From: JBJMHZ01 sp045807125
Lineage (GTDB): Bacteria; Actinomycetota; Actinomycetes; JAWWOL01
DNA: 64,000 bases
Reading direction: 5' to 3'
Assembly: GCA_045807125.1 (NCBI GenBank)
Contig: JBJMHZ010000020.1
Location: 1-64,000, forward strand
A model generated the notes under the pieces. That model was not told the DNA's origin and ran no database searches. It saw only the letters and a program-made list of their open reading frames with translations. Within the stretch, counting starts at the first letter, position 1. Each line of letters begins with the position of its first letter. The translations under genes were made by a program, and so were the position numbers. Below, piece by piece: positions 23,843-32,039 of the stretch.

Positions 23843-24658
23843 CTACCCCGGCGACGGCCGGCCGCGGCGGACGCCGGCGGCGAGCTCGCCGGCCAGCGCG
23901 CGCACCGCCGCGACGCCCGCGGCCGGGTCGGGCGCGTCGAGCAGGCAGCGGACGAGCGCCGAGCCGACGATGACGCCGTCGGCATAGCCGGCCACCTCGG
24001 CGGCCTGCTCCCCCGTCCCGACCCCCAGCCCGACCGCGACCGGCGTGGTGGTCACCGCGCGCACCCGGGCAACCAGCCGGCTCGCCGTCGTCCCCACCGA
24101 CTCGCGCGCGCCGGTGACGCCCATCGTGGAGGCCGCGTAGACGAAGCCGCCGGTGGCGTCGCTGACCGTGCGCAGCCGCTGCTCGCTGGACGACGGCGCG
24201 ACCAGGAAGACCGGATCGAGGTCGTGCTTGGCGCAGGCGGCCAGCCACTCCCCCGCCTCCTCGGGCGTGAGATCGGGCGCGATGGCGCCGGCGCCTCCCG
24301 CGGCGGCCAGGTCGGCCGCGAAGCGGGCGGCGCCGTACCGCTCGATCGGGTTCCAGTAGCTCATGACCAGCGTGGGCGCGCCGGTGGCGGCCGCCACCCG
24401 CTCCACGGTGGCGAGGACGTCGGCGGTGCGGCAGCCGGCCGCCAGTGCGTGCTGCACCGCCGCCTGGATCACCGGCCCGTCCATCAGCGGGTCGCTGTAC
24501 GGCAGGCCCACCTCCACCACGTCGACGCCGGCCGCCACCATCGCGGCCATCGCCTCGACCGCGCCGTCGACGGACGGGAAGCCCGCCGGGAGGTAGCCGA
24601 CGAGGACGGCCCTGCGCTCGGCCCTCGCCATGGCGAAGGCGGCGCCGAGGCCGCTCAC
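23843..24658 (-). CDS. trpA: tryptophan synthase alpha subunit
   Basis: 271 residues, GTG start overlapping the trpB stop (GTGA). It cleaves indole-3-glycerol phosphate to indole and glyceraldehyde-3-phosphate. VLVGYLPAGFPSVDGAVEAM, VDVVEVGLPYSDPLMDGPVI (catalytic Glu in the E-V-G-L-P-Y-S-D-P signature), GAIAPDLTPEE (second acidic catalytic residue) and GVTGARESVG (phosphate loop) are all visible. Length is normal for the family. Tight coupling with trpB fits the alpha2-beta2 complex that channels indole. Confidence 0.96.
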   Translation of the reverse strand: MSGLGAAFAMARAERRAVLVGYLPAGFPSVDGAVEAMAAMVAAGVDVVEVGLPYSDPLMDGPVIQAAVQHALAAGCRTADVLATVERVAAATGAPTLVMSYWNPIERYGAARFAADLAAAGGAGAIAPDLTPEEAGEWLAACAKHDLDPVFLVAPSSSEQRLRTVSDATGGFVYAASTMGVTGARESVGTTASRLVARVRAVTTTPVAVGLGVGTGEQAAEVAGYADGVIVGSALVRCLLDAPDPAAGVAAVRALAGELAAGVRRGRPSPG

Positions 24659-25860
24659 CCGGGGTCCAGCCCGAACCACCGGGCCGCGGTGTCGACGTCC
24701 TTGTCGCCGCGCCCGGACAGGTTGACGAGGACGATCGCGTCCGGTCCCAGCTCGCGGCCGACCACGAGCGCGCCGGCCAGCGCGTGCGCGCTCTCGATCG
24801 CCGGGATGATGCCCTCCGTCCGGCAGAGCAGCCGGAAAGCGTCCATCGCCTCCGCGTCGGTCACCGGCCGGTACTCGGCGCGCCCGGTGTCGTGCAGCCA
24901 CGCGTGCTCGGGGCCGACCGCCGGGTAGTCGAGCCCGGCCGAGATCGAGTGCGACTCGCGGGTCTGCCCGTCCTCGTCCTGCAGCACGTACGTCCTCGCG
25001 CCGTGCAGCACGCCGGACGAGCCGCCGGTGATCGACGCGGCGTGCCGGCCGGTGCCGAGGCCGTCGCCGCCGGCCTCGAAGCCGACCAGGCGCACGCCCG
25101 GGTCCTCGAGGAACCCGGCGAAGATGCCCATCGCGTTGGAGCCGCCGCCCACGCACGCGCAGACCGCGTCGGGCAGCCGGCCGGTCAGCGCGAGCACCTG
25201 GGCGCGCGCCTCGTCGCCGATGACGCGGTGGAAGTCGCGCACCATCGCCGGGAACGGGTGCGGCCCGGCCACCGTGCCCAGCAGGTAGTGCGTGGTGCCG
25301 ACGTTGGTGACCCAGTCGCGCATCGCCTCGTTGATGGCGTCCTTGAGGGTCCGGCTGCCGGTCGCGACGGGCACGACCTCGGCACCGAGCAGGCGCATGC
25401 GGACGACGTTGAGCGCCTGGCGCCTGGTGTCCTCCTCGCCCATGTAGACCGCGCAGTCGAGGCCGAGCAGGGCGGCCGCCGTGGCGGTGGCCACGCCGTG
25501 CTGGCCGGCGCCGGTCTCGGCGATCACCCGCCGCTTGCCCATGCGCTGCGCGAGCAGCGCCTGACCGAGGACGTTGTTGATCTTGTGCGACCCGGTGTGG
25601 TTGAGGTCCTCGCGCTTCAGCAGCACCCGCGCGCCGCCGGCCTCGCGGGCGAACCGGCTGGCCTCGGTGAGGAGGCTGGGCCGACCGGTGTAGGTGGCGT
25701 GCAGCCCGGCCAGCCGGCGCTGGAAGGCGTCGTCGCGCCTGGCCCGCTCGTACGCGTCGGACAGCTCGTCGAGGGCGGCGATCAGCGCCTCGGGCACGAA
25801 CCGGCCGCCGTACGGACCGAAGTGCCCGGCCGGCGCGGGCCCGGCGAGGTCGCTCGTCAC
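24655..25860 (-). CDS. trpB: tryptophan synthase beta subunit
   Basis: 401 residues, GTG start. PLP-dependent condensation of indole and serine. The PLP lysine is in LKREDLNHTGSHKINN, the catalytic Glu in AETGAGQHG, the phosphate-binding Gly loop in CVGGGSNAMGIF, and the C-terminal Ser contact in LVNLSGRGDKD. The start PAGHFGPYGGRFVPEAL is typical. It is separated by 61 bases from trpC and overlaps trpA. Confidence 0.97.
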   Translation of the reverse strand: MTSDLAGPAPAGHFGPYGGRFVPEALIAALDELSDAYERARRDDAFQRRLAGLHATYTGRPSLLTEASRFAREAGGARVLLKREDLNHTGSHKINNVLGQALLAQRMGKRRVIAETGAGQHGVATATAAALLGLDCAVYMGEEDTRRQALNVVRMRLLGAEVVPVATGSRTLKDAINEAMRDWVTNVGTTHYLLGTVAGPHPFPAMVRDFHRVIGDEARAQVLALTGRLPDAVCACVGGGSNAMGIFAGFLEDPGVRLVGFEAGGDGLGTGRHAASITGGSSGVLHGARTYVLQDEDGQTRESHSISAGLDYPAVGPEHAWLHDTGRAEYRPVTDAEAMDAFRLLCRTEGIIPAIESAHALAGALVVGRELGPDAIVLVNLSGRGDKDVDTAARWFGLDPG

Positions 25861-25921
25861 CGCCCCAGCCTAGCGAGGGCCGGGCCTCGCCCAGCCGGGC
25901 AGCAAGCGCGCCGCCGTCCGC

Positions 25922-26731
25922 TCAGCATTGCCCCGGCCGGGTGGCCGGGTGGGCCCCCGCGGTGACCAGCTCGGCCACCGCCTGGCGCGGGTCCCGCCCG
26001 GTGACGAGGCCCTCGCCGACGAGCACCGCGTCGGCCCCGCAGGCGGCGTAGGCCAGCAGGTCGTGCGGGCCGCGCACCCCCGACTCGGCCACCTTCACCA
26101 CGTCGGCCGGGATGCCGGGGGCGAGCCGGGCGAAGACGGTCCTGTCGACCTCGAGGGTCTTGAGGTTGCGGGCGTTGACGCCCACCACGCGGGCGCCGGC
26201 CTCGAGCGCGCGGTGCGTCTCGTCCTCGTCGTGCACCTCGACGATCGGCGTCAGCCCGAGCGACTCGGCGCGCTCGACGAGCGAGACCAGCGCGTTGTGG
26301 TCGAGGACCGCCGCGATCAGCAGCACGAGGTCGGCGCCGTGCGCGCGGGCCTCCCACAGCTGGTACGAGCTGACGATGAAGTCCTTGCGCAGCAACGGCA
26401 CGTCGACGCTGGCCCGCACCGCGTCGAGATCGTCGAGCGAGCCGCCGAACCGGCGCCGCTCGGTCAGGACCGAGATGACGCTCGCGCCGCCGGCCTCGTA
26501 GTCGCGGGCCAGCGCCGCCGGGTCGGCGATCGCGGCGAGCGCCCCCTTCGACGGGCTCATCCGCTTGACCTCGGCGATGACGCCGACCCCCGGCCGCCGC
26601 AGGGCGGCGACCCCGTCCCGCGACGGAGGGATCCGCTCGGCCTGCCGCTTCAGATCCTCGAGCGGCACCGCGCGCTGCCGCTCGGCCAGATCGGCTTGGA
26701 CGCCGACGAGGATCTCCTCCAGCACGTTCAA
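25922..26731 (-). CDS. trpC: indole-3-glycerol-phosphate synthase
   Basis: 269 residues from the TTG at 26731, chosen because GAGGAG ends nine bases upstream and the product then begins LNVLEEILVGVQADLAERQ as in relatives (usually MSVL...); a GTG six bases later is the alternative. It converts carboxyphenylaminodeoxyribulose phosphate to indole-3-glycerol phosphate. IAEVKRMSPSKG holds the catalytic Lys, LLRKDFIVSSYQ and DLVLLIAAVLD the barrel core, VGVNARNLKTLEVD and VAESGVRGPHD the phosphate site. The TrpF activity normally next in the pathway is not in this cluster but is expected from priA (37436-38209). Confidence 0.95.
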   Translation of the reverse strand: MNVLEEILVGVQADLAERQRAVPLEDLKRQAERIPPSRDGVAALRRPGVGVIAEVKRMSPSKGALAAIADPAALARDYEAGGASVISVLTERRRFGGSLDDLDAVRASVDVPLLRKDFIVSSYQLWEARAHGADLVLLIAAVLDHNALVSLVERAESLGLTPIVEVHDEDETHRALEAGARVVGVNARNLKTLEVDRTVFARLAPGIPADVVKVAESGVRGPHDLLAYAACGADAVLVGEGLVTGRDPRQAVAELVTAGAHPATRPGQC

Positions 26732-26807
26732 GGCGGTGATCTCCTCGCTGCATAGGACGCCGCTGGTGTGGTGGAGCCGGTTCCTCGGCCGCATGGTAGT
26801 CGGGGGC

Positions 26808-27344
26808 TCAGGGCCGGTCGGGGGTCGGGTCGGCGGTTGGATCGTCGCCCCTGTCGAACGCCTCCCACTGCGCGACCTGCGGGTCGCGCTCGACGGTCCG
26901 GCGCGCCGCCGGTGCCTCGTACCTCGCCGACATCGCGGCCCACCGGCGGCCCCGCGCCGCGACCAGCCAGCCCCCGGCGGCGACGAGCGCGCCCCCCGCG
27001 GCCGTGACGGCCGGCCACGCGGTCACCCGGCCGGCCGTTCCGGACAGCGCCGCGACCACCGCGGCGACCACGCCGAGCCCGACCACGACGAGGAGCCAGC
27101 CGACGGCCACCCTGACCCAGCCGCGGCTGGCCGCCACGGCGAGCGCGCCGGCCACGGCCACGTACGCGAGGGCGCCCGGCGCGTCGGACAGCGCCGAGCC
27201 GTCCACGCGCACCGTGCGCGGCGGGAACGGCGCCCGCACGACGTGCTGGACCAGCCACGGCCGCGACGCCCCGGCGAGGACGACGATGCCGCCGGCGACG
27301 CACAGCGCGGCCGCCACGATCTGCTCGCGCCGGTGGGAGGCCAT
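26808..27344 (-). CDS. Trp-biosynthesis-associated membrane protein
   Basis: 178 residues, ATG at 27344. Four TM helices are visible (IVAAALCVAGGIVVLAG; ALAYVAVAGALAVAAS; VAVGWLLVVVGLGVVAAVVA; WPAVTAAGGALVAAGGWLVA). A conserved extracytoplasmic loop reads SRPWLVQHVVRAPFPPRTVR, and the C-terminal tail ends near QVAQWEAFDRGDDPT. This is the TIGR02234-type protein found between trpE and trpC in actinobacteria; its biochemical role is unknown. Its start is embedded in a 14-bp tandem duplication (27340-27367). Confidence 0.92.
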   Translation of the reverse strand: MASHRREQIVAAALCVAGGIVVLAGASRPWLVQHVVRAPFPPRTVRVDGSALSDAPGALAYVAVAGALAVAASRGWVRVAVGWLLVVVGLGVVAAVVAALSGTAGRVTAWPAVTAAGGALVAAGGWLVAARGRRWAAMSARYEAPAARRTVERDPQVAQWEAFDRGDDPTADPTPDRP

Positions 27345-27367
27345 CAGCGGCTCGCCATCAGCGGCTC
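27340..27367 (-). repeat. 14-bp tandem duplication at the trpE/trpM-like junction
   Basis: GAGCCGCTGATGGC occurs twice in direct succession right after the trpE stop codon. The first copy creates an ATG that reads M-A-S-R-stop, whose TGA overlaps the true ATG (TGATG) of the membrane-protein gene. This may act as a reinitiation device. Confidence 0.8.
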
Positions 27368-28871
27368 ACCCGGCCGGGCGCATGGCCTCGGCGGCCGCGA
27401 TGGCCTGCAGGACGGCGGCGGCCTTCGCGTGGCACTCGCGGTCCTCCGCGGCCGGGTCGGAGTCGGCGACGATGCCGGCGCCGGCCTGCACGTAGCCGAC
27501 GCCGTCGCGCAGCACCGCCGTGCGGATCGCGATCGCGGTGTCGAGGTCGCCGGCCACGTCGAGGTAGCCGACGACGCCGCCGTACAGGCCGCGCCTGGTG
27601 GGCTCCATCTTCTCGATCAGCTCCATCGCGCGGGGCTTCGGCGCCCCGGACAGCGTCCCGGCCGGGAAGCATGCGGCGAGCACGTCGAGCGCGTCGACGC
27701 CGTCGGCGAGCTCGCCGACGACGGTCGAGACGATGTGCATGACGTGCGAGTAGCGCTCCACGGCCATCAGCTCGACGACGTCGACCGTGCCCGGCCGGCA
27801 CACCCGGCCGAGGTCGTTGCGCCCGAGGTCGACCAGCATCACGTGCTCGGCCCGCTCCTTGGCGTCGCCGACGAGCTCGGCGGCGAGGGCGGCGTCCTCC
27901 TCCGGCGTGACGCCGCGCGGCCGGCTGCCGGCGATCGGGTGCATCATCGCCCGGCGCCCGGTCACCTTCACGAGCGCCTCCGGGCTCGACCCGACGACGT
28001 CGTGGTCGTCGAAGCGCAGCAGGTACATGTACGGGCTCGGGTTGGACGCCCGCAGCGCCCGGTAGACGTCGAGCGCCGAGGCCTCCGTACGGACCTCGAA
28101 CCGCTGCGACAGCACGATCTGGAACGCCTCGCCGGCCCTGATCTCCTCCTTGGCCAGCTCGACGGCCTCCCGGTAGCCGACGCGCGGCCCGGTCACCGCC
28201 ACGTCGAGCGGCCGGGCGGGCGCCAGCTCGGTGACCGTCGCCGGCGCGGTGGTGGCCAGCGCTGCAGTCATCGCGTCGAGCCGCGCGACCGCATCGTCGT
28301 ACGCCGCGCGCGGGTCGTCGTCCGGCCCGCACAGCGCATTGGCGACCAGCAGCACGGTGCCGTCGGCGTGGTCGAGCACGGCGAGGTCGGTGACGAGCAG
28401 CATCGTCAGCTCGGGCAGCCCGAGGTCGTCGTCGGCGATGTCGGGCAGCCGCTCCAGGCGGCGCACCATGTCGTAGCCGAGGTAGCCCACGAGCCCGCCG
28501 GTGAGCGGCGGCAGCCCCTCCGGCCGCGGGGTGCGCAGCGCTGCGGCGGTGGCGCGGAGGACGGCGAACGGGTCGCCGGCGAGCGGCACGCCAGGCGGCG
28601 GATCGCCCAGCCAGACCGCCTCGCCGCGGCGCTCGGTCAGCACCGCCCGGCTGCGCGCGCCGACGAACGAGTACCGCGACCACGACCGGCCGTGCTCGGC
28701 GGACTCGAGCAGGAACGTCCCCGGCCCGCCGGCCAGCTTGCGGTAGACCCCGACCGGGGTCTCCGCGTCGGCCAGGAGCCGCCGGGTCACCGGCACCACG
28801 GCGCGCTCGCGCGCGCAGGCGGCGAAGGCCTCGTACGCGGGACTCGCCGGCAGCTCGGGCATGGCGCCCAT
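27366..28871 (-). CDS. trpE: anthranilate synthase component I
   Basis: 501 residues (ATG 28871; a second ATG at 28862 is equally possible, neither has a strong site). With the amidotransferase TrpG (not in the window) it makes anthranilate from chorismate. It begins with the feedback-site region: LLESAEHGRSWSRYSFVG carries the L-L-E-S-x motif that binds tryptophan. The catalytic domain shows NPSPYMYLLRF, PIAGSRPRG, EHVMLVDLGRNDLGRV, GTLSGAPKPRAME and GGVVGYLD. Length is normal. The gene heads the trp run; the 86-base gap to the divergent kinase gene leaves little room for an attenuator, and no Trp-codon leader was found. Confidence 0.96.
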   Translation of the reverse strand: MGAMPELPASPAYEAFAACARERAVVPVTRRLLADAETPVGVYRKLAGGPGTFLLESAEHGRSWSRYSFVGARSRAVLTERRGEAVWLGDPPPGVPLAGDPFAVLRATAAALRTPRPEGLPPLTGGLVGYLGYDMVRRLERLPDIADDDLGLPELTMLLVTDLAVLDHADGTVLLVANALCGPDDDPRAAYDDAVARLDAMTAALATTAPATVTELAPARPLDVAVTGPRVGYREAVELAKEEIRAGEAFQIVLSQRFEVRTEASALDVYRALRASNPSPYMYLLRFDDHDVVGSSPEALVKVTGRRAMMHPIAGSRPRGVTPEEDAALAAELVGDAKERAEHVMLVDLGRNDLGRVCRPGTVDVVELMAVERYSHVMHIVSTVVGELADGVDALDVLAACFPAGTLSGAPKPRAMELIEKMEPTRRGLYGGVVGYLDVAGDLDTAIAIRTAVLRDGVGYVQAGAGIVADSDPAAEDRECHAKAAAVLQAIAAAEAMRPAG

Positions 28872-28957
28872 TGTCGCAGCGACCGGTGAACCACGAACCG
28901 TGCCCGCTCCGTAGCAGGATGGGGTGGCTCAGCGGAGGAGCAGGAGGAGGGCGGCGG

Positions 28958-30298
28958 GTGGCGACGACCGGGGAGCCCGGCAGGGAGGCGCGCGAGGCGG
29001 CCGGTCGCTGGACGGTCGCGCGCCAGGTCGGCCAGTTCACCGCCGTCGGCCTGCTCGCCGTCGTCCTCGTCGGCGTGGCGACCGCGGTGGCCAGCCAGCG
29101 GGTGGGGCAGCGGGAGGCGATCGTCGACGCGCGCACCACCACGTTGCTCAAGGCGCAGACCGTCGTCGAGCCGGCCGTCACCGACGGGCTGGCCTCCGGC
29201 GAGCCGGCCGCGGTGGCGAAGGTGTCGGCCGTCGTCCGCAAGAGCGTGCTCGACCGCTCGCTCGTACGGGTCAAGATCTGGACCAGGCAGGGCCGCATCG
29301 TCTACTCCGACGAGCCCAGGCTGGAGGGGACGTCGTACGCGCTCGGACGGGACGAGATCGCCGCGGTCGACACCGGCGTCATCGAGGCAGAGGTCAGCGA
29401 CCTGTCGAAGCCGGAGAACCGCTTCGAGCGCGGCCAGGGGAAGCTGCTCGAGGTCTACCTGCCGATCCGGACGCCGAGCGGGCAGCGGCTGCTGTTCGAG
29501 GCGTACTTCCGCTACGACGCGGTGTCGGCGTCTGGCCGGCGCATCTGGCGGAGCTTCGCGCCCATCTCGCTCGGCGCGCTCGTCGCGCTCGAGCTCGTGC
29601 AGATCCCGCTCGCGTGGTCGCTCGCCCGGCGGCTGCGGGAGCGGCAGCGCGAGCGGGAGCGCCTGCTGCGCCGGGCGATCGACGCCTCGGACGTGGAGCG
29701 GCGGCGCATCGCGAGCGACCTGCACGACGGCGTGGTGCAGGACCTCGCGGGCGTCGCGTACTCGCTGGCCGCGTCCTCGCGCGGCAACGGGCTGCCGCCA
29801 CCCACGGCCGCGCTGCTCGACGACTCGGCCGGGCAGGTGCGCGAGAGCATCAAGACGCTGCGGACGCTGCTCGTCGACATCTACCCGCCGAAGCTGGCCG
29901 AGGCCGGCCTCGCCAGCGCTCTGACCGACCTGGTCGCGACCGTCCGCAACCGCGGCACGGCCGTCGCCCTCGACGCGGACGACCTGCACGAGCCGCTGCC
30001 GGAGCCGGTCGCCGCGCTGCTCTACCGGGCCGCCCAGGAGGCGCTGCGCAACGTGCTGGCGCACGCGGCCGCGGGCTCGGTACGGGTCCGGGCCGCCACC
30101 GCCGGCGACGCCGCGACCCTCGACGTCGAGGACGACGGCGTCGGCTTCGACCCGGCGACGGCCCGCGCGTCGGTGGCCGAGGGGCACCTGGGACTGCGTG
30201 GGCTCGCCGACCGGGTCGCCGACGCCGGTGGGCGGCTCAGGGTCGACGCGGCCCCCGGCGAGGGGACGCGCATGCACGTGGAGGTGCCGCTCCGGTGA
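28958..30298 (+). CDS. NarL-type sensor histidine kinase
   Basis: 446 residues from the GTG at 28958, with GGAGGAGG at 28943-28950; upstream in-frame ATGs lack a site. TM1 is near residues 27-47 and TM2 near 198-222, bracketing a ~150-residue extracytoplasmic sensor domain (VVRKSVLDRSLVRVKIWTR, then GRIVYSDEPRLEGTSYALG) of sCache-like look. The HisKA_3 phospho-acceptor is His256 in RRRIASDLHDGVVQDLAG. The HATPase shows YRAAQEALRNVLAHA, VEDDGVGFDPAT and GHLGLRGLADRV. It overlaps the response regulator by GTGA. The signal is unknown. The nearest likely targets are its own operon or the secreted-protein genes downstream. Confidence 0.93.
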   Translation: MATTGEPGREAREAAGRWTVARQVGQFTAVGLLAVVLVGVATAVASQRVGQREAIVDARTTTLLKAQTVVEPAVTDGLASGEPAAVAKVSAVVRKSVLDRSLVRVKIWTRQGRIVYSDEPRLEGTSYALGRDEIAAVDTGVIEAEVSDLSKPENRFERGQGKLLEVYLPIRTPSGQRLLFEAYFRYDAVSASGRRIWRSFAPISLGALVALELVQIPLAWSLARRLRERQRERERLLRRAIDASDVERRRIASDLHDGVVQDLAGVAYSLAASSRGNGLPPPTAALLDDSAGQVRESIKTLRTLLVDIYPPKLAEAGLASALTDLVATVRNRGTAVALDADDLHEPLPEPVAALLYRAAQEALRNVLAHAAAGSVRVRAATAGDAATLDVEDDGVGFDPATARASVAEGHLGLRGLADRVADAGGRLRVDAAPGEGTRMHVEVPLR

Positions 30299-30918
30299 TC
30301 CGCGTCGTGATCGTGGACGACCACGCCGTCGTGCGCAGCGGCCTGGAGCGGCTGCTCGGCGCCGAGGACGACATCGAGGTGGTCGGCATCGCCGGCGACG
30401 GCGCGGCGGCGCACGAGCTGCTCGCCTCCACGGCGCCCGACGTCTTCCTCATGGACCTGTCGATGCCGGGCGTCGGCGGGATCGAGGCGACGAGGCGCAT
30501 CATCGCCGATTCCCCCGGCACCCACGTCGTCGTGCTCACGTCGTTCGCCGACCGGCAGCGGATCCTCGACGCGCTGGAGGCGGGGGCCGTGGGCTACCTG
30601 CTGAAGGACGCCGACCCGGCCGAGGTCGCGGCCGCCGTGCGGGCCGCGGCAGCCGGCGGCTCCCCGCTCGACCCCAAGGCGGCCCGCGTCCTGCTCGACG
30701 CGCGCCGCTCGCCCGACCCGGCGGCCCGGCTCTCGGCGCGCGAGCGCGAGGTGCTGGCCCTCGTGGCGCAGGGCCTGCCCAACAAGCACATCGCGCGCCG
30801 GCTCGGCATCGCGGAGCGGACGGTGAAGGCGCACCTCACCAGCGTCTTCCAGACGATCGGCGTCGCCGACCGCACGCAAGCGGCGCTGTGGGCGCGCGAG
30901 CACCTGCCCCCGTCCTGA
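30295..30918 (+). CDS. NarL/FixJ response regulator
   Basis: 207 residues, GTG start overlapping the kinase stop. Receiver domain: acidic pair in VVIVDDHAVVRSGLE, phospho-acceptor Asp54 in DVFLMDLSMPGVGG, Thr in VVVLTSFAD, Lys in GYLLKDADP. The LuxR-type HTH is SAREREVLALVAQGLPNKHI with ERTVKAHLTSVFQTIGVADR. Partner of the adjacent kinase. A terminator hairpin starts in its last codons. Confidence 0.95.
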   Translation: MIRVVIVDDHAVVRSGLERLLGAEDDIEVVGIAGDGAAAHELLASTAPDVFLMDLSMPGVGGIEATRRIIADSPGTHVVVLTSFADRQRILDALEAGAVGYLLKDADPAEVAAAVRAAAAGGSPLDPKAARVLLDARRSPDPAARLSAREREVLALVAQGLPNKHIARRLGIAERTVKAHLTSVFQTIGVADRTQAALWAREHLPPS

Positions 30919-30939
30919 CGCGCTGGGCGGGGGCAGGTG
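30901..30939. terminator. 11-bp-stem terminator between convergent genes
   Basis: CACCTGCCCCC (30901-30911) pairs perfectly with GGGGGCAGGTG (30929-30939), loop 17 bases. The stem overlaps the end of the response-regulator gene and faces the end of the minus-strand gene at 30956. Confidence 0.7.
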
Positions 30940-30955
30940 CCGGCGGTGGCGCGGG

Positions 30956-31366
30956 TCAGCCGTCCCCGTGGCCCGAGTCGTCGCCGCCGTGCCCGGAGCC
31001 GCTGCCGGAGTCGTCGCCGCCCGAGCCGTCGCCGCCGTGGCCAGAGCCGCCGCCCGGGTCCTCCGAGCCCGACCGCGCACCGCCGTTGTCGTCACCGGCG
31101 TCGTGGGTCGCCGGGTCGTCCGAGCCCGACCGCGCACCGCCGTTGTCGTCCCCGGCGTCGTGGGTGGTCGGGTCGTCCGAGCCGCCGCGGGCCGCGGCGT
31201 CGGCCGCCGGGGCCGCCGCCGGCGTCGGCGTCGGCGTCGTGGCGCTGGGGATCACCGCCTGCGGCGGCGGCTGGGTGTCCACCGACGCGGCGGCGGCGTA
31301 CGCCCCGCCGCCGAGCAGCACGGTGGCGGCGGTGATGAAAGCGATCCTGAAGCGGCTGGCGCTCAT
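30956..31366 (-). CDS. secreted Asp/Gly-rich repeat protein
   Basis: 136 residues. Residues 1-28 are a signal peptide or anchor (FRIAFITAATVLLGGGAYAA). A Pro/Thr linker follows, and from about 60 the sequence is low-complexity and strongly acidic. An 18-residue unit (GSDDPTTHDAGDDNGGAR, then SGSDDPATHDAGDDNGGA) is repeated, and the end is a Gly/His/Asp/Ser tail (SGHGGDGSGGDDSGSGSGHG). The His/Asp-rich tail could bind divalent metal; that is a guess. It is divergent from the secreted protein at 31544, with the palindromic operator at 31444-31477 between them. Confidence 0.75.
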   Translation of the reverse strand: MSASRFRIAFITAATVLLGGGAYAAAASVDTQPPPQAVIPSATTPTPTPAAAPAADAAARGGSDDPTTHDAGDDNGGARSGSDDPATHDAGDDNGGARSGSEDPGGGSGHGGDGSGGDDSGSGSGHGGDDSGHGDG

Positions 31367-31443
31367 GGTGGTCTCCTGATGCGTTCGATCGTCGATCCGT
31401 CGCTTCGGAGCCTGCGTCGTCGCCGGGGCAGCGCACCACCGGA

Positions 31444-31477
31444 CGATGGTGCTAGCACCTCGGTGCTAGCACCATCG
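31444..31477. promoter_or_regulatory. double palindromic operator
   Basis: GGTGCTAGCACC, itself a perfect 12-bp palindrome, occurs twice (31448-31459, 31462-31473) separated by TC and bracketed by CGAT/ATCG, so 32 of 34 positions are symmetric. It lies 78 bp upstream of the minus-strand gene (start 31366) and 67 bp upstream of the plus-strand gene (start 31544). The symmetry is typical of a dimeric repressor such as TetR or MarR; the binding protein is unknown. Confidence 0.75.
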
Positions 31478-31543
31478 AACGATTGCCGACCGGACCGTGC
31501 GCACCGGCATCGTTCGCCTCACCCGATACCGCAGGAGGCGGCG

Positions 31544-31936
31544 ATGATGAACAGGAACGCACGTACGACTGGTGCAGCGCTCGTGCTGCTCACCGGACTG
31601 CTCGCACCCGTGGCGCTGGCCGGCCCGGCGAGCGCGAGCGGCGGCGGCGTGACCGCACGGGGCGCGTGCGGCACGGCCACCTGGAAGCTCAAGGCGGCGC
31701 ACGACGACGGCCGCATCCAGGTCGAGCTCGAGGTCGACTCCAACCGCGCCGGGCAGGCGTGGTCGGTGCGCATCACGGACAACGGCACGACGGTCTTCTC
31801 CGGCACCCGCACCACGCTCGCCCCGAGCGGGTCGTTCGAGGTGCGCAAGCTCATCGCCAACCGCGCGGGCGCCGACGTCATCCGGGCGCGGGCCACGCGC
31901 GGCACCCAGGTGTGCGCCGGCTCGGTGACCCTCTGA
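31544..31936 (+). CDS. small secreted beta-sandwich-like protein
   Basis: 130 residues; ATG at 31544 or 31547, with GGAGG at 31534-31538. The signal peptide ALVLLTGLLAPVALAGPASA ends near residue 32. The mature part has two cysteines (GACGTATWKLKAAHDDGRI and GTQVCAGSVTL at the end), likely one disulfide, and alternating strands (IQVELEVDSNRAGQAWSVRI, TDNGTTVFSG). This is the layout of small secreted actinobacterial proteins of unknown function. It is divergent from the acidic repeat protein and probably shares the operator at 31444-31477. Confidence 0.75.
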   Translation: MMNRNARTTGAALVLLTGLLAPVALAGPASASGGGVTARGACGTATWKLKAAHDDGRIQVELEVDSNRAGQAWSVRITDNGTTVFSGTRTTLAPSGSFEVRKLIANRAGADVIRARATRGTQVCAGSVTL

Positions 31937-32039
31937 CGACCGGGGCGGGGCGGACGCTGCGCGGCCGGCGCGGCGCCCGCTCCGCCCCACCGACGTGCTC
32001 GGCGGCCGGGCCGCCATGGCGTAGTGGGATCGTCTGGTC

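Noticed and set aside
28872..28957. Trp attenuator between trpE and the kinase gene
   Set aside because: Only 86 bases, no leader peptide with tandem Trp codons and no terminator/antiterminator pair.
30968..31543. Upstream extension of the secreted protein at 31544
   Set aside because: The frame runs antisense through the acidic repeat gene and the operator; the ATG at 31544 has a clear SD and signal peptide.
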